Shown here: one piece after another, positions 35,172-44,674 of the stretch
How the letters are laid out: every line of letters begins with the position of its first letter
How positions within the stretch are numbered: position 1 is the stretch's first letter
Source: Caldilineaceae bacterium
GTDB taxonomy: Bacteria; Chloroflexota; Anaerolineae; Caldilineales; Caldilineaceae
Reading direction: 5' to 3'
Length of the DNA stretch: 64,000 nt
NCBI GenBank assembly: GCA_026708085.1
Contig: JAPOVP010000087.1
Location: forward strand, 17,741-81,740
Translations under genes and position numbers: made by a program
The notes under the pieces: generated by a model
What the model was told of the DNA's origin: nothing
What the model saw: only the letters and a program-made list of their open reading frames with translations
Database searches by the model: none

Positions 35172-36197
35172 TCATGAAAGCCGGTAAAACGCGCGTGCGT
35201 TTGCGCTGCAGATCTTTTCTCGCTGGTCGGCGGTCAGCAGGTCAAGCAGAATGTCCTGGCTTTCGTGGCAGTGGGGATAGTCACTGGCGTACATGAGCAG
35301 GTCTTCGGCGCCGCTCTGTTCGAGAATCTGCGCGAGATGCAGGGGATTGGGCGGCGCGTCCAAGGGTTGGATGGTGAAACGCAGGTGTGTACGCATGTAA
35401 TCGGAAGGCGGCCGGCGGACGTAAGGCGTATTGTGGCGCAGTCCCTTCCATTCTTTATCGATCCGCCACATCAGTGACGGCAGCCAGGTGAATCCCCCTT
35501 CGATGAGGGCGACGCGCAGAGAGGGGAAGCGTTCAAAGGCACCCTCGCAGACCAGGCTGATTACCTGGGATTGGAAGACCTGGGCCATGTTGGCGTAGTC
35601 TTCGATGAAATAGGAGGGCCAGCCAGTGGGCGTGGGGGGATGGCCGGGGGCGCCGCCGTATTGAATGCCGAGGGCAAGGTCGTGTTTGACGGCGGCCGCG
35701 TAGATCGGGTCATAGCGGCGATTGCCGTAGGGGGCTTCGGCGCGTACGGGCAGGATTACCTGCACGAAGCCGGGATGATGGCCCCATCTTTCGATTTCCC
35801 TGGCGGCGAGCGGCGGGTTGTGGCTTGGCACAACGATGGATGCCCGCAAGCGGGGCTCTCTTTCGAGCCAGTGCTCAACTTGCCACTGATTTACTGCCGT
35901 GGCCAGAGAGGCGGCGAGGTCCTCGTTACGTACGCTCTGGACGCGATAGGCGCAGTTCAGTATGCCGATTTCGACGTCGTCGAGGACGCTGGACTGCACT
36001 TCTGCCAGGTCAGGTTTGGGGCTGCTGCCCTCGCGAGCGGCGGTGGGGACGTTTTCGGGGTAGTCGGCTGCGTCGGGGCCGTTGAAGGCCGACTCGCGAC
36101 AGTAGTCGAGCCAATGGTCCGGCAAGTAGGGATACAAGGTTTCAAGTGCCGGGACCTCGTTATGGATGTCGCAGTCGATTCGATTCGGTTCAGACAT
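35172..36197 (-). CDS. Amidohydrolase_2 family protein (paralogue)
   Basis: The 341-aa protein starts almost directly with the metal motif DCDIHNEVP and ends with MYASDYPHCHESQD. Alignment by eye with the neighbour shows the same order of motifs (LRASIVVPSHNP, GHHPGFVQVILPVR, LIEGGFTWLPSLMWR), so the two genes are tandem duplicates. It is 15-20 residues shorter at the N-terminal metal site but keeps the ligands. Ribosome site is weak. Confidence 0.85.
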   Translation of the reverse strand: MSEPNRIDCDIHNEVPALETLYPYLPDHWLDYCRESAFNGPDAADYPENVPTAAREGSSPKPDLAEVQSSVLDDVEIGILNCAYRVQSVRNEDLAASLATAVNQWQVEHWLEREPRLRASIVVPSHNPPLAAREIERWGHHPGFVQVILPVRAEAPYGNRRYDPIYAAAVKHDLALGIQYGGAPGHPPTPTGWPSYFIEDYANMAQVFQSQVISLVCEGAFERFPSLRVALIEGGFTWLPSLMWRIDKEWKGLRHNTPYVRRPPSDYMRTHLRFTIQPLDAPPNPLHLAQILEQSGAEDLLMYASDYPHCHESQDILLDLLTADQREKICSANARAFYRLS

Positions 36198-36290
36198 CGG
36201 AAATGTTGGGCTGGACCTTGTTCGGCATTTACGAAGGTAATCGTACTCGAAATTCAGAGCGCGGGCAATTTGACGTTGAGGCCCTACGGT

Positions 36291-37184
36291 TCATTCGACA
36301 GGCAGACCCCACTCAGCGCGGGCTTTCTCTATCGGAATAAGCTCTTTGATTCCATGAACCGTGTGGCCTGGGCCTCCTGCGACCCAGCGTTCGTCGGCCG
36401 GGTCGCTGGCTGGTTGGAAACGCACGTCACAACTCAGGCGGAAGCGGTTGGTCAAGTTGGTTGTGGAGGCGTGCATCGTGTGCATGCCGAACAGGATAAC
36501 ATCGCCCATGAAGAATTCGCTTGACTGCCATTCTCCACCGAATTTTTCAACTATCTCCATTGGGTCCTTCGTGAACCAGCCGTCGATGCCGTCGCGGTCA
36601 ACGTCCATGCGGCCATAGGTATCGCGAATTCGTGCGAAGCTGGGCAGGTTGTGTGAGCCCTTGCAGACCGCGAGCGTACCGTGGTCAACGGTCGTATCGC
36701 CCAGTGGAATCCAGACGGTGTGGAGGTTGCCAGAACCCCGGCCCATGTAGACGAAGTCATAGTGTGCTCCGGTGTATTGCTCGTTGCCGACGGCGCGCAG
36801 CCATTTGTAATCGAATGTGAGTGCGGGCTCGCCGAAATAGGCGGCGAAGAAGTCGAAGAGTTCGCTGGCCTGAATGGCGGCAAGTACGTCCTCGTGGTAA
36901 GCGATCCGTCTCATCTTGGCGCCGCGCCCGCCTCTGGGCATCACGCCTTCGAGGATTGGCGCGTCAGGGGTAAGGACATGCTGATCGTGCATGTAGTGCA
37001 GAATGGTTGACCGTGCCTCTTTCACTTTTTCGCGGTCAATCAGTCCGCGCAGCAGGAGATAGCCGTCTTCGGCAAATTGTGCGTGCAGGGCCTGCATGTC
37101 GGGCACGAGGTGCTGGCTTTCTTGCAGCGTGCCAAGGGTCCCGTTGGGGTACTGCATATCCCGATAGCCAAAGCGAATTTTCAT
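36291..37184 (-). CDS. Phytanoyl-CoA dioxygenase (PhyH) family Fe(II)/2-oxoglutarate oxygenase
   Basis: The 297-aa protein has a typical PhyH N-terminus (FAEDGYLLLRGLIDREKV), the iron-binding H-x-D in GAHYDFVYMG and the distal histidine in HTMHASTTN followed by RFRLSCDVRF for 2-oxoglutarate. It should hydroxylate an organic substrate. It belongs to the minus-strand series with amidohydrolases and MFS transporters. Confidence 0.87.
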   Translation of the reverse strand: MKIRFGYRDMQYPNGTLGTLQESQHLVPDMQALHAQFAEDGYLLLRGLIDREKVKEARSTILHYMHDQHVLTPDAPILEGVMPRGGRGAKMRRIAYHEDVLAAIQASELFDFFAAYFGEPALTFDYKWLRAVGNEQYTGAHYDFVYMGRGSGNLHTVWIPLGDTTVDHGTLAVCKGSHNLPSFARIRDTYGRMDVDRDGIDGWFTKDPMEIVEKFGGEWQSSEFFMGDVILFGMHTMHASTTNLTNRFRLSCDVRFQPASDPADERWVAGGPGHTVHGIKELIPIEKARAEWGLPVE

Positions 37185-37258
37185 TTTTTGGATCCTAATC
37201 GTCTCACGGAGAACTGGTTCTCAGAAGCAGCGGGGCAGGTCTTTGCCGGTACAGATGG

Positions 37259-38710
37259 TCACCGGACACGTTGGCGAAAATGCCGGACTGCGGGGCCCCG
37301 CACCAAGCCCCAGATGCTCATGCCCAGGGCCAGAACGACAAGCGCAATTGCGGCGAATGCGACATCTTGCAAGGCGGTTGTTTGCGCTGCGGCGGCGGCT
37401 TCGGTAACGTCTCCGGCGAGAGTCGGCCCGGCATAGAGATAGACCCGGCTTGCCCAGAGCGCCCCCAGGGCAGCAACGCCAGAGGTATTCCCCAACGTCC
37501 TGCAAATCACGTTGACGCCGCTGACGACTCCCAGCCTATCTCTGGGCACGGAGCCCATCACTGCACTATTGTTGGGCGACTGAAAGATGCCCATTCCAAG
37601 GCCCAGGGGCAAGACTCTCAAAGCGTAGCCCAGAATCGACGTTTCGGCGGTTAGCGTGCTGACAGTGTAGCAGCCGTATGCCAGGAATACCAATCCAGCT
37701 GTGGCGATCAATCGATAGCCGAAGCGATCTGAAAGCATGCCAGAAACGGGCGAGGCCAGGCCGAAAAAGAACATCGTAACTGTCAACAGAAGGCCGACAA
37801 CTGTAGGGTCCAGTTTCAGCAGGTTGGTCAGATAGAAAGGGAGGAGCAGCGAAATGCCGCCAGAAACGATGAAACTGATCAACCGCATCGAAAGATTGAG
37901 GTTGAACAGGGAGTTACGAAATAGAGACAGGTCGAGGAGCGGCTGGTTTGCGCTCAACCCTGTGCGGATAAACAGGAAAAACATTAGCAGAGAGAGAGCC
38001 ATTAGGCCCAGCATAGCAGGGGACCGGAAGCCTATCCGCTCGCCGAAGGTAAGGAACAGCATGAGTGCCAGCAGACCTGTGGAGAAGGTTTGGAAGCCGA
38101 ACCAATCAAATTCCTGGCGCCCTACGGGGCGGGGATCCGGCAAATAGCGCCACGCCAGAATGAAACTGATGCAACCGATCGGAGGGCCAACGAAGAATAT
38201 CCAGCGCCAAGAGAGGTATTCGAGGAGAGCGCCCCCTAAGATGGGGCCGGCGATACCACCGACCGAGACAGTGGCGCTGAAGAGGCCAAGAGCTTTGCCG
38301 CGTTCGGAGGCCGGGAACGTTTCGGTCACGATGCCCATACTCAGGGCAGTTGCAAATGCGCCGCCAATGGCCTGAAGGACACGGAAAAACAGGAGGAACT
38401 GGATATTGGGAGCAAGCCCAGCAAGTACGGAGCTGACGGCAAATGCGATGGTGCCGCTGAGGAGGATGGGCTTCTTGCCCACCATGTCTCCCAGCCTGCC
38501 CACGCCCAGCATGATCGCGGTTTGCGTGAGGGAAAAGGAGAGCACGACCCACTGAACGAGCGCAAAGTCGACGTCAAATTCGGTTATGAGCGCCGGCAAC
38601 ACTACCCTGACGACGCCGCCGTCGAATGAGGCGAGAAAGATTCCTGAACCGAGTGCGGCGAAGATATGCCACTTGCGCTCGACGAAGAGGTTCTCTGTTG
38701 ACTTTGCCAT
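37259..38710 (-). CDS. MFS drug:H+ antiporter-like transporter (DHA2 type), copy 1
   Basis: The 483-aa membrane protein has about 14 predicted helices. Motif A reads GRLGDMVGKKP and the motif C region reads GIAGPILGGALLEYLSWRW, as in EmrB/QacA-type exporters. The ATG at 38710 is chosen because the open frame before it lacks membrane protein character. It is the last of three tandem paralogues of almost equal length and probably exports small organic compounds. Confidence 0.9.
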   Translation of the reverse strand: MAKSTENLFVERKWHIFAALGSGIFLASFDGGVVRVVLPALITEFDVDFALVQWVVLSFSLTQTAIMLGVGRLGDMVGKKPILLSGTIAFAVSSVLAGLAPNIQFLLFFRVLQAIGGAFATALSMGIVTETFPASERGKALGLFSATVSVGGIAGPILGGALLEYLSWRWIFFVGPPIGCISFILAWRYLPDPRPVGRQEFDWFGFQTFSTGLLALMLFLTFGERIGFRSPAMLGLMALSLLMFFLFIRTGLSANQPLLDLSLFRNSLFNLNLSMRLISFIVSGGISLLLPFYLTNLLKLDPTVVGLLLTVTMFFFGLASPVSGMLSDRFGYRLIATAGLVFLAYGCYTVSTLTAETSILGYALRVLPLGLGMGIFQSPNNSAVMGSVPRDRLGVVSGVNVICRTLGNTSGVAALGALWASRVYLYAGPTLAGDVTEAAAAAQTTALQDVAFAAIALVVLALGMSIWGLVRGPAVRHFRQRVR

Positions 38711-38925
38711 CGCGTGCGGGAGACCACACCTTTTCGGTAGGATGAGCAGAACGGACCCAAGGCCGCTGCCAAGCGAATCAGTCGGAAGGTAACACGGTGA
38801 AATTGTTGATTGCCCGCAGACTTCGGCTGGCAATCGGCGACGCGAAACGGTTCGGCGGGCATGTTTGGCGAACGGGGATTGCGGACCCGCCAGGTAGACC
38901 GAAGATTTGCCGGCGCGCGGCCTGG

Positions 38926-40377
38926 TCAGAGTCCACTCTGGACTCTCTGTAGCGGGGCCCGGGCTTCCAGGATACCCCATACACTCAGAATGAGAGCGAC
39001 AATGACAATGGCGAGTGCGGCAAGGGTGACGTCGCGCAGACCGGCAATCTGGATGGCGGCGGCAGCTTCGGTGACACCACCAATGTAGTCAGGTCCTGCA
39101 TGTGCAGTAACACGGCTTGCCCAGAGAGCCCCCAAGGCGGCGATGCCGGAAGTACGCCCCAGTGTGCGGGCGATGACGTTGATGCCGCTGGCGACGCCGA
39201 GACGTTCGCGGGGCACGGAGCCCATTACGGCACTGTTGTTTGGGGATTGAAACATTCCCATGCCCAGACCCAAGGTGGACACGCGCAGAACGTAGCCGAG
39301 AATTGACGTGTCAACGCTGAGCGTGCTGACAGCGTAGCAGCCGATGGCCATCAGAATCAGTCCTGCGCCGGCGATGCGCCTGTATCCGAAGCGATCGGAA
39401 AGGATGCCGGCGACCGGGGAGGCGACCCCGAACGAGATCCATGATGTGGTCAGAAGGAGGCCCACTAAGACGGGCTCCATCTGAAGCACATTTGTGAGGT
39501 AGAAAGGTAGAAGCAGGTAAACGCCTCCGAGAACAATAAAGCTGATGAGGCGCATGGACAGATTAAGGCTGAACTGTATGTTCCTGAAGATTGCCAGATT
39601 GAGGAGCGGATCCTTCACGCGTCGTTCCGTACGCATGAACAGAGCGAAGGCCAGCAGCGAAAGTACAAACAGTCCCATCATGGCAGGAGAGCGGTAGCCT
39701 GCGCGCTGACCGAAAGTCAGAAAAAGCATGAGGGTCAGGAGACTGGCAGCCAGAGAAACCGAGCCTGTCCAGTCGAAGCGCTGGCGGCCAGTGGGGGCGG
39801 AAACCGGCATGTAGCGCCACGCAAGGTAGAAGCTGACACAACTTATGGGAATACCAATGAAAAAGATCCAGCGCCACGACAGGAAGTCCAGCAGTAACCC
39901 ACCCAAGAAGGGTCCGGCTATGCCGCCCAGTGAGACACTGGCGCTGAACACGCCGAGCGCTTTGCCGCGTTCGGAAGCGGGGAAGATTTCTGTCAAGATA
40001 CCCATGCTGAGGGCGGTTGCAAAGGCACCACCGATGGCCTGGAGAACGCGAAAGAGGAGGAGGAGCTCGATATTTGGCGCCAGGCCTGCAAGGACCGAAC
40101 CGACCACAAAGGCGACGGTTCCGCCGAGAAACACCGGCTTCTTTCCAATCATATCTCCCAGCCGTCCTACGCTCAGGACAATTGCTGTTTTTGTAAGCGT
40201 AAAGGAAAGAACGACCCACTGAACGAGCGTGAAGCCGACTTGAAGTTCGGTCACCAGGGTGGGGAGAATGACGGCAACGATGCTGATTTCCAAGGAGTCC
40301 ACGAAGACGCCGGTGCCGAGCGCGCCGAAGATGAGCCACCTTTGCCTGGGGGTAAGAGTGTCAGCAAGATTAGTCAT
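38926..40377 (-). CDS. MFS drug:H+ antiporter-like transporter (DHA2 type), copy 2
   Basis: The 483-aa protein has motif A GRLGDMIGKKP and motif C GIAGPFLGGLLLDFLSWRW. It looks closest to copy 1: both contain FALVQWVVLSF-like and LGYVLRVSTLGLGMG-like segments. No clear ribosome site is visible before the ATG. Confidence 0.9.
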   Translation of the reverse strand: MTNLADTLTPRQRWLIFGALGTGVFVDSLEISIVAVILPTLVTELQVGFTLVQWVVLSFTLTKTAIVLSVGRLGDMIGKKPVFLGGTVAFVVGSVLAGLAPNIELLLLFRVLQAIGGAFATALSMGILTEIFPASERGKALGVFSASVSLGGIAGPFLGGLLLDFLSWRWIFFIGIPISCVSFYLAWRYMPVSAPTGRQRFDWTGSVSLAASLLTLMLFLTFGQRAGYRSPAMMGLFVLSLLAFALFMRTERRVKDPLLNLAIFRNIQFSLNLSMRLISFIVLGGVYLLLPFYLTNVLQMEPVLVGLLLTTSWISFGVASPVAGILSDRFGYRRIAGAGLILMAIGCYAVSTLSVDTSILGYVLRVSTLGLGMGMFQSPNNSAVMGSVPRERLGVASGINVIARTLGRTSGIAALGALWASRVTAHAGPDYIGGVTEAAAAIQIAGLRDVTLAALAIVIVALILSVWGILEARAPLQRVQSGL

Positions 40378-40481
40378 GAATCATAGAGTGATCGAAGGTT
40401 CACGCGTCGGTCGCCGGAGGCACTGTATCCCGGTCAGAGGGGGCTGGGCTGCGCAGACGCGATCGTATGCCATTGAGCCGC

Positions 40482-41921
40482 CTACGATGAAGCCCGTACT
40501 GGGCGTGACGCCGTACGGGAATGCAGCGTTTCCCACGCGATCAGCGCCAAGGTGACGCCGATCAGGACTAAGGCGGCGTAGGAGACGCTCTGGAGTGCCG
40601 CGATCTGGGCAGCAGGTGCGGCCTCGGTGACGACGCCGTTGAATTCCGGCCCGGCTTTGACTTGCACGCGGTGGGCCCAGAGGGTACCCAGTACGGCTAC
40701 GCCGGCGGCGCGTCCTAGAAAGCGTCCAATCGTGTTGGTGCCGCTGGCAATACCGAGCCGCTCGAGCGGCACGGAGCCCATAACCCCGCTGTTTGTAGGC
40801 GAATGCGAGATTCCAAAGCCCAAGGCTACAGGTGCGACGCGCAGAACGAAATCCAGAGCCGAACTTGAGGCATTGAGTGTGCCAACAGTGTAGCTGCCGA
40901 GGGCGAGAATGGCCAAGCCCACACCGGCAACGGGGCGGAACCCGAACCGATCTGTAAGCGCGCCGGAAACGAGGACGGCCACGCCGAAACAGACCCAGAA
41001 GGCTGTGAGGAGCAGGCCGGCAAGCAAGGGCTCGATCAGCAGGATGTCCACGAGATAGAAGGGAAAAAGAAACCACAGACCACCAATCGTGATGTTGGTG
41101 AGGATCCGTATCGACAGGTTTACATTGAATTGCGGGCTGCTGAACAGGGACAGGTCGAGAAGTGGTTCCTTTACCCGCGCCTCATTGCGGACGAACTGCC
41201 AAAACGAGTAGATTGAGACGGCGAACAACGCCAGCATGGTAGGAGAACGGAAGCCTAGGCGGTTGCCGAAGGTCAGGCAGAGCATGAGTGTCAGGAGACC
41301 CGTAAACAGCAGGAAAGAGCCTTCCCAGTCGAAACCCTGCCGGCCGGTTGGGCGAGACGCGGGCAGATAGCGCCAGGCCAGTATGAGGCTAATCAGGCTG
41401 AATGGTTGCGCTACGAAAAAGATCCAGCGCCACGACAGGGCGCCAAAGATGAAGCCCCCCATCATGGGCCCGATGATACTGCCAGCCGCGAAGATGGCAC
41501 CGAATACGCCCAACGCTTTGCCCCGCTCTGCAGGGGGGAAGGTCTCGATCACAATGCCATAGTTCAGAGCGATTGCGAATGCCGCGCCGATTGCCTGCAG
41601 CACGCGAAAGAGAATCAGCAGTTCGATAGTTGGCGCGAGACCGGGGAGGATCGAGGTGACCATAAAGGCGATAGTGCCGCCGAGGAAGACAGGTCGCTTG
41701 CCGAGCATATCCCCCAATCGACCCACTATGGGCATAACCGAGACTTGGACGAGCGTATAGGACAAGAGCACCCACTGACCGGTGGCAAAGTTGATTCTGA
41801 ATTCGCGCACGATATCGGGTAGAACGACGGCTGCGGAATTGAAAATGAGCGAAGCCATAAAGATGACGCCGGCCAGCGCGGCCAGAATCCTCCATTTGTG
41901 CTCGTTTGAAGTCGTGTCCAA
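40482..41921 (-). CDS. MFS drug:H+ antiporter-like transporter (DHA2 type), copy 3
   Basis: The protein of about 479 aa has motif A GRLGDMLGKRP and IIGPMMGGFIFGALSWRW. It is the most divergent of the three copies. The TTG at 41921 is preferred as start because GAGGT lies seven bases upstream and it gives the same length as the paralogues; a GTG 21 codons upstream is possible. It begins 74 bases after the ASPIC/VCBS lipoprotein gene. Confidence 0.88.
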   Translation of the reverse strand: MDTTSNEHKWRILAALAGVIFMASLIFNSAAVVLPDIVREFRINFATGQWVLLSYTLVQVSVMPIVGRLGDMLGKRPVFLGGTIAFMVTSILPGLAPTIELLILFRVLQAIGAAFAIALNYGIVIETFPPAERGKALGVFGAIFAAGSIIGPMMGGFIFGALSWRWIFFVAQPFSLISLILAWRYLPASRPTGRQGFDWEGSFLLFTGLLTLMLCLTFGNRLGFRSPTMLALFAVSIYSFWQFVRNEARVKEPLLDLSLFSSPQFNVNLSIRILTNITIGGLWFLFPFYLVDILLIEPLLAGLLLTAFWVCFGVAVLVSGALTDRFGFRPVAGVGLAILALGSYTVGTLNASSSALDFVLRVAPVALGFGISHSPTNSGVMGSVPLERLGIASGTNTIGRFLGRAAGVAVLGTLWAHRVQVKAGPEFNGVVTEAAPAAQIAALQSVSYAALVLIGVTLALIAWETLHSRTASRPVRASS

Positions 41922-41994
41922 GGACGGTACCTCAATTCTTGAGAGAGGGGATGGTCCAGGCCGCTCAGGGCTGGGAGGCCTCACCTGGGCCGGG

Positions 41995-43740
41995 CTAATC
42001 CGATTGCGCTGCGCGGCGTGTGATTGTCAGCAGAGTGGCGGGCTGGATAGCTCGACCATCTATCAGTGAGAGGACGCGGTCCGGCCAGCGCACCTCCAGC
42101 ATGATGATTCTGCTTTCGGGTGGCATTCCGAAGTGTTGGCGGGCGCTGCGGCCAGACAGGTAGCCGCCGGCGGCGTGCACGCTGCGGCGATAGATGCCGG
42201 TCGAGGTATGGAGGAGGAGTTCGGCACCCAGCGCGCGTGTGTTGCCGCTGCCTGGCTGGCGCAGATCGACGAGCAGGGACCGGCCGCTGCACAGTTGGTT
42301 TTCGAAGATTTGGGACGGGGAACGGAGGTTGTTGATAAGCACATCGAGATCGCCGTCGCCGTCGAAGTCGGCCATGCTCATGCCGCGGCCGCCGGCGGTG
42401 CTGTTGAGCTTCCATTCGGGGGCGGGGGTGAAGCGGTTGCCGCCGTCGTTGCGATAGGCCTGATTTTCCTCGACCAGTTCATCGCCCGGCAGGTGGCGGA
42501 AGATCTCCATTGCGGTCATACCGTTGACAACGTACAGATCGAGCAGGCCGTCCTGGTCGATGTCGCCGAATTGGGCGGACCAACTCCAGCCGCTAAAGGG
42601 GATCTGCCAAGCCTCGGCCTGGTCAGACCAGGCATCGCCCTGCCGTTCCTGGAGGACGTTGGCCATGACCTGGGGGGCGTCGTCGGGGCTGGGGGGCGGC
42701 ATTGTCTCCATTACGGGCAGCCACTGGCGCATGATTTCGGGTTCTTCAGAGTAGGGGTGCATGTCGGCGGCGAACAGCTCCAGCTGGCCGTCGTTGTCGA
42801 TGTCGCCGGTGTCGAAGCTCATTGTGCTGAAAGTGGTCGTGGCAAACGGTTCGGCTTCGAGCCAACTGCCGCCGCGCTGGTTGAGGAAGACGGCGTCATG
42901 CACGTCGAAATCGTTGCCCACGAGAATGTCGATGCGACGGTCGCCGTTCAGGTCCTGTAGTTGCAGCGCCAGGCCCTGTGAACGGGAGGCAAGGCGCGTG
43001 GGCCAGAAGCGACCGTTCTCATTCTTGTAGACAAACACGCCGTTCTGGTCGGTTGCGTCCAGCGCGCGCCTGCCGATCTGCTTCTCCAGGGAGGCGTCAT
43101 AGGAAGCGGTAACCAGATCGAGGTCACCGTCGGCGTCCAGGTCGCCCCATTGCAGCGAATAGGCGAAGCCATCGACACCCTGAAGGCGCGCCGGCTCCTG
43201 TTCGCTTGTGAACGGGGGGGACCCTTCCTCGCCGCCACTGTTGCGCCAGTAGAGGAGGATGCCGGAGCGGCTGGTTGCAGTGATGTCCAGCCAGCCATCC
43301 CCGTCTACGTCAACAAGCGCGAGCCCACGCAGGCTGCCGTCGAGGAGGAGCTGCGGGCGGAACTGCCAATTGCCTTCGTTCCAGAAGATCTGGTTGGGGC
43401 CGAGCAGATTGGCGAGGACGAAGTCTTCGTCGCCGTCGTTGTCGAGGTCGCCGACGGCGAGGCCAGCGCCGTTGCTGGTGAAGTAGGTGACGCGTTCGAA
43501 GGCGGTGCCGGTTACATGGGGGAGTTCATGTTCAGCGAAGCTGCCGGTGCAAGGGCGAGATTGCGCGCCGGATTGCGCGGCGGAGGCGGTACGGGGATTC
43601 AATGGGTTTACTGTGATGCTGAGTGAGTCTGAGAGCGCACTGTAGAAAGTCGAGCCTTGCAGGTTGTCAAAGTCGAGACCTGCTGAACAGGCGCAGAGGA
43701 GAAGTGCTGCGACAAGAAGGGCAGGAAAGATAGTGCGCAT
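41995..43740 (-). CDS. VCBS/FG-GAP repeat lipoprotein with C-terminal ASPIC/UnbV domain
   Basis: The 581-aa protein has a lipoprotein signal (LLVAALLLCAC) and at least seven calcium-binding FG-GAP loops (DLDNDGDED, DVDGDGWLD, DLDADGDLD, DLNGDRRID, DIDNDGQLE, DIDQDGLLD, DFDGDGDLD), making a beta-propeller. An ASPIC/UnbV domain follows with the GG-x-x-S-x-x-x-x-x-x-H-F-G-type segment (GGYLSGRSARQHFGM). Such proteins are outer-surface binding proteins. It lies 19 bases after the ABC permease gene, so it is probably part of the sugar importer operon and may bind the polysaccharide whose products are imported. Confidence 0.88.
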   Translation of the reverse strand: MRTIFPALLVAALLLCACSAGLDFDNLQGSTFYSALSDSLSITVNPLNPRTASAAQSGAQSRPCTGSFAEHELPHVTGTAFERVTYFTSNGAGLAVGDLDNDGDEDFVLANLLGPNQIFWNEGNWQFRPQLLLDGSLRGLALVDVDGDGWLDITATSRSGILLYWRNSGGEEGSPPFTSEQEPARLQGVDGFAYSLQWGDLDADGDLDLVTASYDASLEKQIGRRALDATDQNGVFVYKNENGRFWPTRLASRSQGLALQLQDLNGDRRIDILVGNDFDVHDAVFLNQRGGSWLEAEPFATTTFSTMSFDTGDIDNDGQLELFAADMHPYSEEPEIMRQWLPVMETMPPPSPDDAPQVMANVLQERQGDAWSDQAEAWQIPFSGWSWSAQFGDIDQDGLLDLYVVNGMTAMEIFRHLPGDELVEENQAYRNDGGNRFTPAPEWKLNSTAGGRGMSMADFDGDGDLDVLINNLRSPSQIFENQLCSGRSLLVDLRQPGSGNTRALGAELLLHTSTGIYRRSVHAAGGYLSGRSARQHFGMPPESRIIMLEVRWPDRVLSLIDGRAIQPATLLTITRRAAQSD

Positions 43741-43759
43741 ATTTGGCCGCTTTTGCTTC

Positions 43760-44674
43760 CTAGCCTTTCATTCCCGTCAGCGAGATTCCTTCGATGAAAG
43801 TACGCTGGGCGAAGAAGAAAGTTACGATGATTGGGAGGGCGACGAGTGTACTCACGGCCATCAGGTAGGGGATGCCGTTGCTGAAATTTCCGACGTCGTT
43901 GGCACGTCGGGACAGTTGTTCAATTCCCAGAGCAAGAGGGTAGCGATTCTCGTCACGCAAATAGATCAGCGGACCCAGGTAATCATTCCAGGCCCAAAGG
44001 AATCGGAAGAGGGCGACGACGGCGAGGGCCGGTTTGGTGAGTGGGAGGATGATGCGGAAGAGAATGCCAAATTCGCTGGCGCCATCGATGCGGGCGGCGT
44101 CGGAGAGTTCCTCGGGAAGGGTCATGAAGAACTGACGCAGCAGGAATACGATGTATGGATGGCTGAAAAGCGCGGGCACGACCAACGGACGGTAGGTGTC
44201 CAGCCAGCCCAGCCACTTAAATGTGATAAACAACGGGACCATGGTCACTGCCCAGGGCAGCATCATGGTCATTACCACGAGCCAGAAGATGGTATCCCGC
44301 CCCGGCCAGCGGATGCGAGAGAAGCCATAGGCAACGATAGTGGAGGAGAGCACGGTAAACGCGACGGCAGGTACGGTATAGAAGACAACCGAATTGACGG
44401 CGTACTGTGTAAAAGGAAGGATTTGCCAGCCGTTGATGAAGTTTTCGGGATGGATAGGAAAGGGCAACAGGATCGGCGGCATCGTGTAAACTTGCGAGTC
44501 TACTTTCAGCGCCGAGCTGATCATCCAATAGAGAGGGAAGGCGAAGCTGAGTGTGAGAGGGACCAGCACCGCGTACTTAATGACTTCAAGCAGGATCGTC
44601 TGCCAGCGATTGCCTGTGTCACGGTAATGGCGCGGAACAGGCCTCGTTGTGCTCTCCGAAGCGATGGTGGTCAT
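43760..44674 (-). CDS. Sugar ABC transporter permease (MalG type)
   Basis: The 304-aa inner-membrane protein has six predicted helices and the EAA loop DAARIDGASEFGILFRIILP that contacts the ATPase. The C-terminal TFIEGISLTGMKG is typical of MalG-type permeases. Its start overlaps the stop of the MalF-type gene (ATGA), so the two are translationally coupled. No ATPase gene is present, so a shared MsmK-like ATPase elsewhere is expected. Confidence 0.93.
   Translation of the reverse strand: MTTIASESTTRPVPRHYRDTGNRWQTILLEVIKYAVLVPLTLSFAFPLYWMISSALKVDSQVYTMPPILLPFPIHPENFINGWQILPFTQYAVNSVVFYTVPAVAFTVLSSTIVAYGFSRIRWPGRDTIFWLVVMTMMLPWAVTMVPLFITFKWLGWLDTYRPLVVPALFSHPYIVFLLRQFFMTLPEELSDAARIDGASEFGILFRIILPLTKPALAVVALFRFLWAWNDYLGPLIYLRDENRYPLALGIEQLSRRANDVGNFSNGIPYLMAVSTLVALPIIVTFFFAQRTFIEGISLTGMKG

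Noticed and set aside
38711..38980. 90-codon N-terminal extension of MFS copy 1
   Set aside because: It is Arg/Pro/Ser-rich without membrane segments, and the paralogues start at the same point as the chosen ATG.
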